The notes under the pieces: model-generated
Told to the model about the DNA's origin: nothing
Databases searched by the model: none
What the model saw: only the letters and a program-made list of their open reading frames with translations
DNA from: CAZKEG01 sp964601575
Lineage (GTDB): Bacteria; Desulfobacterota; Thermodesulfobacteria; Thermodesulfobacteriales; Thermodesulfatatoraceae
NCBI GenBank assembly: GCA_964601575.1
Contig: CAZROA010000001.1
Span: forward strand, 1 to 16,006
Direction: 5' to 3'
Length of the DNA stretch: 16,006 nucleotides
Made by a program: the position numbers and the translations under genes
Part shown: positions 6,585-13,857 of the stretch, piece by piece
How the letters are laid out: every line of letters starts with the position of its first letter
How positions within the stretch are numbered: the stretch's first letter is position 1

Positions 6585-7100
6585 ATGCGTTGCCCCAAGT
6601 GTCACCTAATTATCGCTGAATATCAAGTCACTTGTCCGGAGTGCGGCGAAGATCTCTCTTCCCTAGCCGAGGCCTTAGGGCCTTTTTACGAGCCCCATCC
6701 AGAGGCCTTTTCTGACTTACTTTCCCTGGAAGAAGATCTGAACCAAGTCGATCTTTTAGAAGAAGACCTAGACCTCGGGCTCCCTAAAACAGATGACTTA
6801 TTGGCTCCTGAGGAAGATAAAGTCAAAGAGGAAGAAACTCCTAGTGAAGAAATTAGCCTGGAAAAGGTCTTTGGAGACGAAGTCTTGGATGAGGAAGATA
6901 CTAAACCTTTAGAGGCAAGCCAAGAAGGCTCGACCACAAAAGGGGTAGAAGTAGAGCCCCTTGAAGAGATAGAAGAAATAGACCTGAATCATCTTTTTGA
7001 AGAGGGAGATACTTCGGAAGATACAGAAATCCTCGAAGAGATACCTGACCTTGAAGAACTCCTCCCCCCGGAATTACAGGAAGCCCAGGGTAAAGATTAA
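6585..7100 (+). CDS. Zinc-ribbon protein with long acidic tail, function unknown
   Basis: The product is 171 residues. The N-terminus is a compact zinc ribbon with CPKC (3-6) and CPEC (17-20), resembling the stand-alone ribbon domains of many uncharacterised bacterial proteins. From about residue 37 the chain is extremely rich in Asp and Glu, low in aromatic residues and probably disordered. It has no membrane segment or signal peptide, so it should be cytoplasmic. Short hydrophobic-acidic motifs recur in the tail: DLLSLEED (44-51), DLLEED (56-61), DLLAPEED (71-78) and DLEELLPPE (155-163). Such motifs could dock on a partner protein, but none is indicated. The gene is divergent from the BamE-like lipoprotein gene and its TAA abuts the stop of bamD. 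I do not recognise a named family. Confidence 0.75.
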   Translation: MRCPKCHLIIAEYQVTCPECGEDLSSLAEALGPFYEPHPEAFSDLLSLEEDLNQVDLLEEDLDLGLPKTDDLLAPEEDKVKEEETPSEEISLEKVFGDEVLDEEDTKPLEASQEGSTTKGVEVEPLEEIEEIDLNHLFEEGDTSEDTEILEEIPDLEELLPPELQEAQGKD

Positions 7101-7838
7101 TTACCTAACTGGTCGCCCCCAGTAGTCCTTTAGAGTCCCTTCGGCCAAGGCCTTAGTCTCTTCAAGGGCCTTGTGATAGTATCTTTGAGACAAGGGACGG
7201 GCCCTTTGCGCCGTCCTTGTCTCTGGATAGGTCTGCAGGAGATAGAGAAGGCGGGCGTAGGCCGCTCGGTAACGTTTGGTTCGATAGTAAAACTTGGCCA
7301 CGTAAAATTCATGCTCCGCTAGTCTTTCTCGACATTTTTGGATCCGTCTTTTGGCCACCAATTTGTAAGGAGAATCGGGATAATTCCTCAGGAGGCGCTC
7401 GTAGTTTTCCAAGGCCTTTTTGGTGTAAGTCTGATCTCGATCCGGAGAAAGCATACGTTTGTAATAACAGGTGGCTATTTGGTAAATCACGTAAGGAATG
7501 GCCTCGTTAGTGGGATGAAGCTTCTCAAACTCCTGATAAAGGACTACGGCTTCTAGATATTCTTTAGCAAAAAATTTACAATCAGCCATCTTAAGTTCGG
7601 CCCAAAGGGCATAAGGGGAATCTGGATAACGATCACGGATCTCTCGAAAGGCTTCTTCGGCCAAATCCCACTGCCCAGAGCGAAAGTGTTTCACCGCCCG
7701 ATCGACCAGTTTCATTAATTCTTTGTTACTGCGGGCCTGTGGGGTGGACAGACCTTCAGTCGGCCCTTTATGGTGCCAAAAACCCCAACAACCCGAGAGA
7801 CAAAAGAGGGACAAGACCAAACAGACAATGCGCTTCAT
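7101..7838 (-). CDS. bamD: Outer membrane assembly lipoprotein BamD (YfiO family)
   Basis: A 245-residue lipoprotein precursor with signal peptide and clean lipobox LSGC (Cys17). After a short linker come TPR-like helical repeats, including AVKHFRSGQWDLAEEAFREI, RYPDSPYALWAELKMADC, EKLHPTNEAIPYVIYQIATC and NYPDSPYKLVAKRRI. This order, in which each repeat ends in a YPDS/HPTN turn, is characteristic of BamD. BamD is the conserved lipoprotein that works with BamA to insert beta-barrels into the outer membrane; the porin encoded at 10636-12180 would be a client. The start ATG overlaps the trxB stop as ATGA, so translation is probably coupled. The TAA is immediately adjacent to the stop of the convergent zinc-ribbon gene, with no terminator between. 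Confidence 0.9.
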   Translation of the reverse strand: MKRIVCLVLSLFCLSGCWGFWHHKGPTEGLSTPQARSNKELMKLVDRAVKHFRSGQWDLAEEAFREIRDRYPDSPYALWAELKMADCKFFAKEYLEAVVLYQEFEKLHPTNEAIPYVIYQIATCYYKRMLSPDRDQTYTKKALENYERLLRNYPDSPYKLVAKRRIQKCRERLAEHEFYVAKFYYRTKRYRAAYARLLYLLQTYPETRTAQRARPLSQRYYHKALEETKALAEGTLKDYWGRPVR

Positions 7839-8764
7839 AGGACAAGATTAGCGATATAATGTTCTGCCATGTAGGCGGCCACCGCTCCGTCTCCAGCAGC
7901 GGTAATAATCTGGCGGCAGGCCTTAGACCGCACGTCTCCAGCGGCAAAGACTCCAGGGACATTGGTCCTCATCTCGGCATCGGTAATGATAAATCCTCTT
8001 TCATCAAGCTCAAGAAAACCCTCCAGAAAAGACGTTTGCGGAGCAAGGCCAACGAAGATAAAGAGCCCATCTACCGGAAGAATCTTTTCTTCTTCAGTCA
8101 CCCTATTCACCAGACGAACAGCCTCTACGTAATCCTTACCGATGACTTCTTTGACCACAGTATTCCAGATAAACTCGATCTTTTTATTAGCCAAGGCCCG
8201 TTCTTGAAGTATTTTCTGGGCTCGGAGTTGATCACGGCGATGGATGAGATAGACCTTTTTGGCAAACTTGGTCAAAAAGATGGCCTCTTGCACGGCGGTA
8301 TTCCCGCCACCCACTACAGCCACCACCTGATCGGTGAAGAAGGGACCGTCGCAAGTAGCACAATAAGAGACCCCTTTGCCCACCAGCTCTTGCTCCCCGG
8401 GAACACCGAGGCGCCGGGGGCTGGCCCCGGTGGCCACGATGACTGCCTTGGTCCTCAAAGATTGCCCATCGGCCAAGGTGACCATCTTCCAGTTATCTTT
8501 TAAGGTGAGGGAGATTACCTCTGCATTAAGTCTCTCTAGTCCCAATTTCTCAACCTGGGCCACCATTTTTTCTATAAGCTCCCAACCCCGGATACCATCG
8601 GGAAACCCAGGATAGTTTTCGATGAAATCTATAGTTAAGACCTGACCACCAGGGGAAAGCTTTTCTAAAAGGAGGGTCTTAAGCCGGGCCCGAGCAGCAT
8701 AAAGATAGGCGGTAAGCCCGGCTGGCCCACCACCGATGATGACCAGGTCATAGGTCTTGACCAT
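7835..8764 (-). CDS. trxB: Thioredoxin reductase (NADPH, FAD)
   Basis: This 309-residue flavoenzyme passes electrons from NADPH to thioredoxin. The FAD-binding start is DLVIIGGGPAGLTAYLYAAR (6-25). The redox-active disulfide is CATC (135-138). The NADPH domain has GGGNTAVQEA (152-161), and HRRDQLRA (175-182) has the basic residues that select NADPH over NADH. The second FAD segment, GVFAAGDV, is near residue 270. Length is normal for the low-molecular-weight bacterial type. It starts five bases after trxA and overlaps bamD downstream, so the three genes form one transcription unit. Confidence 0.95.
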   Translation of the reverse strand: MVKTYDLVIIGGGPAGLTAYLYAARARLKTLLLEKLSPGGQVLTIDFIENYPGFPDGIRGWELIEKMVAQVEKLGLERLNAEVISLTLKDNWKMVTLADGQSLRTKAVIVATGASPRRLGVPGEQELVGKGVSYCATCDGPFFTDQVVAVVGGGNTAVQEAIFLTKFAKKVYLIHRRDQLRAQKILQERALANKKIEFIWNTVVKEVIGKDYVEAVRLVNRVTEEEKILPVDGLFIFVGLAPQTSFLEGFLELDERGFIITDAEMRTNVPGVFAAGDVRSKACRQIITAAGDGAVAAYMAEHYIANLVL

Positions 8765-8769
8765 TTCCG

Positions 8770-9093
8770 TTATCCGACCATGCGCTTGAGCACGCTTTCG
8801 ATGGTGGCTTTAGCCACCGCACCGGTGATCTGATCCACCACCTGGCCATTTTTGAAAAAGATCAGGGTGGGGATGGCTCGAATACCAAAACGCCCGGGAG
8901 TAATCGGATTTTCGTCTACGTTCAGCTTACAGACCTTTATCTTCCCAGTGTATTCCTCGGCCAGCTCTTCGATGACCGGGGCAATGGCTCGACAAGGCCC
9001 ACACCAAGCCGCCCAAAAATCGACCAGGACCGGAACTTCAGATTTAAGGACCTCGTTTTCGAAGTTTTGATCCGTCACGTGAACCACACCCAT
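8770..9093 (-). CDS. trxA: Thioredoxin
   Basis: A 107-residue classical thioredoxin with active site WCGPC (30-34), the preceding VLVDFWAAW strand and the cis-proline loop RAIPTLIFF. It reduces disulfides in cytoplasmic proteins and is re-reduced by the TrxB encoded immediately downstream. A strong ribosome binding site, AGGAGG (9104-9099), lies five bases before the ATG, fitting high expression. The gap to radA upstream (86 bases) holds a candidate promoter, so trxA may be the head of the trxA-trxB-bamD unit. Confidence 0.95.
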   Translation of the reverse strand: MGVVHVTDQNFENEVLKSEVPVLVDFWAAWCGPCRAIAPVIEELAEEYTGKIKVCKLNVDENPITPGRFGIRAIPTLIFFKNGQVVDQITGAVAKATIESVLKRMVG

Positions 9094-9135
9094 AAGAGCC
9101 TCCTGTGCGCTTAATTTTTCTTGCTAATTTGATGG

Positions 9136-9164
9136 ATCTTAATCTGAGAGCCCAATAGGTGCAA
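9136..9164 (-). promoter_or_regulatory. Candidate promoter for trxA-trxB-bamD
   Basis: On the minus strand TTGCAC (9164-9159) and TAAGAT (9141-9136) are separated by 17 bases in the gap between radA and trxA. The match to the sigma-70 consensus is partial (3/6 and 4/6), so this is only a candidate. Predicted transcripts would have a leader of about 35 bases. Confidence 0.3.
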
Positions 9165-9179
9165 GAAAAGTTAATCTCT

Positions 9180-10523
9180 TTAAAAGATCATCTCCAGTAT
9201 TTCTTGAAGATTAGAAACCCCCCTCAGCCTTAGGGAGAGTTTATTTTTAAAGCCTTCCAAATTTCCTTTCGGAAGATAGGCTTGCTGAAAGCCAAGTTTG
9301 GCCGCTTCTTTTAGTCGCATCTCCACCTGAGAGACCGGCCTTACCTCACCGGTAAGCCCCACTTCGCCAAAGACTACCGTCTGAGGGGGAAGGGCCTTAT
9401 CCAATCGGCTAGAGGCCAGGGCCAAAACTACGGCCAGGTCCGCCCCTGGCTCGGCCAACTTGAGTCCGCCGACCACGTTTAGATAAATGTCGCGGTCATA
9501 GAAGTTAAGCCCAACTCTCTTCTCCAAGATAGCGGCTAACATGGCCAAACGCTGAACATCAAAGCCAACACTTGTCCTTCGGGGTACGGCCAAAGGGGTA
9601 TTAGTCACCAAGGCCTGTACTTCAACCAGCACCGGCCTGGTCCCCTCCACCGTGGCCACCACCACCGAACCAGGGATCTCAGAGGTGGTCTGGGAGAGAA
9701 AAAGCTCCGAAGGATTGGTTACCGGAGACAACCCCAGAGTGGTCATCTCAAAAACGCCGATCTCATTAGTCGAGCCAAATCGGTTTTTGACCGCACGCAG
9801 GATACGAAAACTCGCCCCTCGATCACCCTCAAAATAGAGTACCGTATCCACCAGATGTTCCAAAACCCTTGGGCCAGCCAGGGCCCCTTCTTTGGTCACG
9901 TGGCCCACCAAAAAGACGGCGATCTCCCTGGCCTTGGCCAAACGAAGCAATCTGGCCGCACACTCCCTTACCTGGGCCACGCTCCCCGGGGCCGAAGATA
10001 GATCAGGGAGATAGACGGTCTGGATAGAATCGACCACCAAGACCGAGGGAGAGAGCTCATCCAGGGCCTCTAAAGCAAGGTCAAGATTGGTCTCAGAAAG
10101 GATAAACAGGCCCTCGGCCTCGATCTTCAAACGGGAGGCCCTGAGTTTGATCTGTTGGATGGATTCCTCGGCGGAGAGATAAAGAACTTTGTATCCGCCT
10201 AGGGCTAAATGATGCATCACCTGTAAAAGGAGGGTAGATTTACCTATCCCCGGATCCCCTCCAAGAAGGACTAAGGAACCCGGGACCAAGCCCCCGCCTA
10301 GGACCTGGTCAAGCTCCTTAAGCCCAGTAGAGATCCTTTGACCCTCTTCGTAAGGAAGCTCACTCAAGGGTAGAGGTTTGGGGATCTCCACCGTGACCCG
10401 AGTCTCTTTAGGCCTTTCTTCGACCAGGGTCTCCCACTGGCCACAGCCTGGACAACGACCAAGCCACTTGGGCGAACGATACCCGCACTGCTGGCAGACG
10501 TAAATGGTGCGAGCCTTGGTCAT
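9180..10523 (-). CDS. radA: DNA repair protein RadA/Sms
   Basis: The 447-residue product has the full RadA layout: an N-terminal zinc finger CQQC...CPGC (Cys10, 13, 24, 27), a RecA-like ATPase with Walker A GGDPGIGKST (around 88-97) and Walker B VLVVDS (around 160-165), the RadA-specific KNRFG motif (246-250), and a C-terminal Lon-like domain. RadA promotes branch migration in recombinational repair. The frame extends to a TTG at 10541, but the ATG at 10523 gives MTKARTIYVCQQCG, the usual distance from start to zinc finger. No good ribosome binding site is visible for either. A large inverted repeat separates it from the porin gene upstream, so it likely has its own promoter. Confidence 0.95.
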   Translation of the reverse strand: MTKARTIYVCQQCGYRSPKWLGRCPGCGQWETLVEERPKETRVTVEIPKPLPLSELPYEEGQRISTGLKELDQVLGGGLVPGSLVLLGGDPGIGKSTLLLQVMHHLALGGYKVLYLSAEESIQQIKLRASRLKIEAEGLFILSETNLDLALEALDELSPSVLVVDSIQTVYLPDLSSAPGSVAQVRECAARLLRLAKAREIAVFLVGHVTKEGALAGPRVLEHLVDTVLYFEGDRGASFRILRAVKNRFGSTNEIGVFEMTTLGLSPVTNPSELFLSQTTSEIPGSVVVATVEGTRPVLVEVQALVTNTPLAVPRRTSVGFDVQRLAMLAAILEKRVGLNFYDRDIYLNVVGGLKLAEPGADLAVVLALASSRLDKALPPQTVVFGEVGLTGEVRPVSQVEMRLKEAAKLGFQQAYLPKGNLEGFKNKLSLRLRGVSNLQEILEMIF

Positions 10524-10562
10524 AATCAAAAAATAACGCAAAACAATCTACGACCAAAATAG

Positions 10563-10614
10563 GCTTGGGATCCGTGCCCATTTTTCGTTTCGGAAACAGA
10601 AACGGATCCCAAGC
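10563..10614 (-). terminator. Long perfect inverted repeat downstream of the porin gene; probable terminator
   Basis: Arms of 13 bases (GCTTGGGATCCGT at 10563-10575 and its exact complement at 10602-10614) flank 26 bases that contain a smaller hairpin, GTTT/AAAC around CGG (10587-10597). The repeat begins about 20 bases after the porin stop. Read leftward it is followed by CTATTTTGG, a weak T tract; read rightward there is none. It therefore most likely ends porin transcription before radA, or protects the 3' end of the mRNA. Its symmetry is well beyond chance. Confidence 0.65.
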
Positions 10615-10635
10615 AGTAACCGATGGGGGCACAAA

Positions 10636-12180
10636 CTAGAAGAATTGCTGGAACATAACGCGAAAGCGCCAATCGTTTTCAAACTGGCTCTCGAATTGAT
10701 CAGGGTTCATACCCACCAGGCTTGCTTGAGAGGCATCGGCATCATCGATCTTGCGTTGCAACAGGGAAACATCGAAGGTGATGTATTGGTTGAAACCATG
10801 GAAATAGTAATTAAGCCCAAGGATAAATTGCTGCATATATTTTTCAACACCGTATTTACCGTCTGCCAGGTTTACCAACCCCAAACCGCTGGCCAAAGAA
10901 TTATAGGGGTCGTTGCCAATCAAGCGCACAAAATAGGCATACTTAAAGACCGCCTCCCACTTTCGGGGGACAAAGAAATAACCGAGATTTAGACGCATGG
11001 CCCAACGATCCCAAGTCTCTTGCGGTACACTAGCTACAGTGTGATCGGGATTCTGAATGAATTCCTCCCAGGCCCACTCAGCATCCACCGAAAAGCCTAG
11101 GTAACGAAAGAGCACCGTAAAATCGAAACCGTAATTTTCGATATCATGGGGAGCGTCTTCTTGTTCTGTTCCAGTGGCCTCATAGTAAACCGTACGCCGA
11201 TCCTTGGTCCAAAAACCAGAGAAGATGGTAGCCAAGGCCGGGGTGGTGTTATACCCATAGTCCCCTTGCATGGTGTAATTGTGAAAGGTCATCGGCCCCA
11301 TCGGACCGCGGGGATCAGAGCCAGGGAGCCAATTTATTCCGATCCGGAAGCTGTAAAGCATGTCGTCACTGTGGGTATTCTTGCTCCCCTGAGTGTCACG
11401 GCCATTATAGAGCCCAAACCAGTAGCAGAGAAACTGCTTCTTCTGAAACAGATCAAGGTAGCCATTTAACAGGACCCCTTGAGAACGATAATTGAGCATG
11501 CCACCGATAGGAAAACCGTTATCCCTTAAATGACCGCCGGTAGTCAAATAATGAGTCCCTCCGTCATAGGGCCAATAATTCTCGCCATCGCTGGTGAAGA
11601 TGGTCCGGTCTGTACCATTTTGCATGAATCCACTCTGCCAATATTCCATATCAAGCCCGGGAATCTTCATCCGCCCAAATTGAACCCGAAATTCCTTATA
11701 TTTTTGCCAAATAACAAAGGCATCGTGGACGTTGACCGCGCTTTTTGGCTCAAGCTGAACGTGAACGTAATATTTCCAATCCCTATTTGGAGCAGTACCG
11801 TCCACGTAAAACCTCAAACGACGCATAGTAAAACTACTATAGTTTTCGTTGCCATTTTTAATGTCTTCATCCCGGGACAAATAGGTGTAACGTAATTGGA
11901 TACCGGTGCGAAAACGAAAACGATATTCGCGATTTTTCTCTGGTTCTTTGTATTCGATACGGAAGCCATTTTTCCAATAGGCCCTACACTGCGGGTGCCC
12001 TGATTTAAGGGCCTTTTCTTGGGCCTGTTTTTTTTCTAATTCCTCGATGCGTTTTAAGAGCATCTGGACCTGCGCCTTTAGGGCCTTGATCTCTTCTTCG
12101 GTAGAGGTTGCTTGTGAGGGACTAGCCACCAGAGTCAGGAAAAAAAGAGACAAAAACAACACCCCTATCCACCGCTTCAT
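10636..12180 (-). CDS. Outer-membrane porin, Porin_O_P (OprO/OprP) type
   Basis: The 514-residue precursor has a Sec signal peptide with likely cleavage after SQA (about residue 24). A short coiled coil follows (about 27-58, repeated EEEIKALKAQVQ/LLKRIEELEKK), then a long beta-rich region with alternating aromatic and polar residues. Segments such as FRTGIQLRYTYL, FTMRRLRFYVDGT and FRVQFGRMKIP are typical of the phosphate-selective porin O/P family. The protein ends in FQQFF, a C-terminal aromatic signal recognised by the BAM machine. The N-terminal coiled coil may help trimerise or tether the barrel. Substrate specificity cannot be read from sequence, so phosphate is not assumed. An in-frame ATG at 12249 exists, but the one at 12180 starts the signal peptide and follows GGGGGAG. 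Confidence 0.82.
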   Translation of the reverse strand: MKRWIGVLFLSLFFLTLVASPSQATSTEEEIKALKAQVQMLLKRIEELEKKQAQEKALKSGHPQCRAYWKNGFRIEYKEPEKNREYRFRFRTGIQLRYTYLSRDEDIKNGNENYSSFTMRRLRFYVDGTAPNRDWKYYVHVQLEPKSAVNVHDAFVIWQKYKEFRVQFGRMKIPGLDMEYWQSGFMQNGTDRTIFTSDGENYWPYDGGTHYLTTGGHLRDNGFPIGGMLNYRSQGVLLNGYLDLFQKKQFLCYWFGLYNGRDTQGSKNTHSDDMLYSFRIGINWLPGSDPRGPMGPMTFHNYTMQGDYGYNTTPALATIFSGFWTKDRRTVYYEATGTEQEDAPHDIENYGFDFTVLFRYLGFSVDAEWAWEEFIQNPDHTVASVPQETWDRWAMRLNLGYFFVPRKWEAVFKYAYFVRLIGNDPYNSLASGLGLVNLADGKYGVEKYMQQFILGLNYYFHGFNQYITFDVSLLQRKIDDADASQASLVGMNPDQFESQFENDWRFRVMFQQFF

Positions 12181-12210
12181 AGGTCTCCCCCTTTGGCGGT
12201 CTTTAGGATA

Positions 12211-12243
12211 TTCATAGCTATTTCTTATAGGTTTATCTGTCAA
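12211..12243 (-). promoter_or_regulatory. Candidate porin promoter: perfect -35 box, weak -10
   Basis: On the minus strand TTGACA (12243-12238) matches the -35 consensus exactly, about 60 bases before the porin ATG. At 17 bases spacing the -10 position is TAGCTA, a poor match; TATGAA (12216-12211) is better but 21 bases away. A promoter of this shape often needs an activator. Confidence 0.35.
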
Positions 12244-12273
12244 CCACAAATTAGTCTCAAAACGGGGTTTAAG

Positions 12274-12299
12274 ACGTTATATAATTAAAAATATAACGT
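12274..12299. promoter_or_regulatory. 26-bp dyad upstream of the porin gene; possible operator
   Basis: ACGTTATAT (12274-12282) and ATATAACGT (12291-12299) are perfect 9-base inverted repeats around AATTAAAA. The dyad lies about 30 bases upstream of the TTGACA box on the porin strand and about 50 bases after the stop of the glycosyltransferase gene. It lacks GC pairs and a T tract, so an operator or activator site is more likely than a terminator. The whole 168-base gap (12181-12348) holds no gene. Confidence 0.45.
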
Positions 12300-12348
12300 T
12301 AAGCGGGCTTTCCTTTGGATAAGCTCAACAAAATGAAAAGAGATTAAT

Positions 12349-13857
12349 TTAAGGAAGACGAAATTGATCTTTTTTGGGGCCAATCAAGGGACAGGGCCTC
12401 AAGCCCTTTCCCCACAAGACTTCTACTTTCCGTACCCGTCCACCAATGAGTTTCTCTTCCCAGCTTCCCAAGGGCTTAACTTTTTCAAAACAGGCAGACA
12501 AGGCCTTGAGCGAGGGCCATCCCCTTTTGACGATCACCGCCTCTTGACCGAGGTGTCTTGATAAACCGTCCCAAAGGTCATACTGACTGGTGATCTGTCC
12601 TCCCCAAAAGGTATAGGTCTGTGGGTGGTCCGGAAGGTAGAAGGCGAGCTCGGAGGCAAAGTCCCGTCGGTTGGTAATGACCAGGGCCCCTTTGGGGCGC
12701 AAGGCCTCTACTTTAGAGGCCATCTCCTTCCAGCCATAAAATTTGTAGAGGATGGCCGCTATCTTGGGCGGAAATTTTTGAGGCATCACCGGCAACCGGT
12801 AGGCCACAATATTGACCACCATGCCCAAGAGCACACCAAGTAAAAAGAGACGCCGAATAAGGCGCTCTCTTCCTCCAGGCCACTTGGCCCGTAAGCATAA
12901 GGCTGTCACCAAGATAAAGGCGCTGGTGTAGAAGGGGGCTGGCCAGTTGGCATTGACTTTTCTCAGGAAAGAAAGCGGGAGCACTAAGAGCAAAGGGATG
13001 GCGGAAAAGACAAAGAGATAAAGCAAGGAACTTTGTTCTCTGAGCCGTGGCCTAGTAGCCACCAGGAAGAAGACAATGAGCATCAAAGCAAAGATAATGG
13101 GTGTGATCACCCCGGCCTGTTCAGCCAGGAATCGAAGGGGCCCGGTCAAACGAAAGGCTTGTTCCTGAAAGTGAGTCGAGGTGTGTTTAAACATGATCCA
13201 GTCATGCTTGGCATTCCAGAGAAGATTAGGCAAAAACAGAATTAGGGCCAAGAGGACCATGAGATAAGGCCCCGGAGTTCTTAAGAGCTCTTGTTTAGAC
13301 TTGTCCCAGGCAAGCCATACAAAATAAAGGACCGGAAAGGCGATCATGGTCTGTTTGGCAAGGAGACCTAGACCAACAGCCACCCCGGTGAACAAAAATC
13401 CTTTGAGGCTTTGGTTTTCCGCGGCCAACCAGCCAAGACATAAGGCCATGGCCCAAAGGGCAAGAAGCGGAGGATCAATGGTCATGACAAAGCTGTAGAC
13501 CGCCGAGAATAAGCTCACTGCCGCGGCTAAGACCGCCCAGATGGCCATTTGGGCGTCAAACAGACGCCTGGCCAGGTAATAGATGAAGACCAGATAAAGT
13601 CCTCCCAAGAGCACCGCCGGGATACGGACGGCGTATTCGCTGACACCCAATTTGGCGGTGGAAAGGGCGATCAACCAGGCCACTAAGGGGGGTTTACTAT
13701 AATAACCCCAGGCCAAATGGCGGGACCAATCCCAATAATAGGCCTCATCCGGGGTGAGTTGGAGGCCTATCTGTTGCATAAAGGTGAGTCTCGCGGCCAC
13801 GATGGTCAGGATGAATAAACCACCCGTGGAAAAAAGCGAGTTAAAAAAATCCCTCAT
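12349..13857 (-). CDS. ArnT-like membrane glycosyltransferase (PMT/GT-C superfamily)
   Basis: This 502-residue protein has about 12 membrane spans followed by a C-terminal soluble part of about 120 residues. The first periplasmic loop carries LTPDEAYYWDWSRHLAWGYYSKPPLVAW (split at positions 34-48 and 49-61), with the Asp37-Glu38 pair typical of GT-C enzymes that use polyprenyl-phosphate sugars. The wording is closest to ArnT, which moves 4-amino-arabinose from undecaprenyl phosphate to lipid A, but the sugar and acceptor are uncertain. The start overlaps the PAP2 phosphatase stop as ATGA, which indicates coupled translation. No other arn genes are in the window. Confidence 0.8.
   Translation of the reverse strand: MRDFFNSLFSTGGLFILTIVAARLTFMQQIGLQLTPDEAYYWDWSRHLAWGYYSKPPLVAWLIALSTAKLGVSEYAVRIPAVLLGGLYLVFIYYLARRLFDAQMAIWAVLAAAVSLFSAVYSFVMTIDPPLLALWAMALCLGWLAAENQSLKGFLFTGVAVGLGLLAKQTMIAFPVLYFVWLAWDKSKQELLRTPGPYLMVLLALILFLPNLLWNAKHDWIMFKHTSTHFQEQAFRLTGPLRFLAEQAGVITPIIFALMLIVFFLVATRPRLREQSSLLYLFVFSAIPLLLVLPLSFLRKVNANWPAPFYTSAFILVTALCLRAKWPGGRERLIRRLFLLGVLLGMVVNIVAYRLPVMPQKFPPKIAAILYKFYGWKEMASKVEALRPKGALVITNRRDFASELAFYLPDHPQTYTFWGGQITSQYDLWDGLSRHLGQEAVIVKRGWPSLKALSACFEKVKPLGSWEEKLIGGRVRKVEVLWGKGLRPCPLIGPKKDQFRLP

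Noticed and set aside
7859..8503. 214-residue open frame on the + strand
   Set aside because: It is antisense to trxB, whose protein has full FAD, NADPH and CATC motifs; the composition looks like a complement artefact.
12236..12250. CTGTCAAC as a possible Pho box half-site before the porin
   Set aside because: Only one half-site is seen; the 11-base-spaced second repeat is missing, so phosphate control is not supported.
12264..12305. Terminator for the glycosyltransferase operon
   Set aside because: The stem is almost all A-T and no T tract follows on the minus strand, so an operator reading was preferred.
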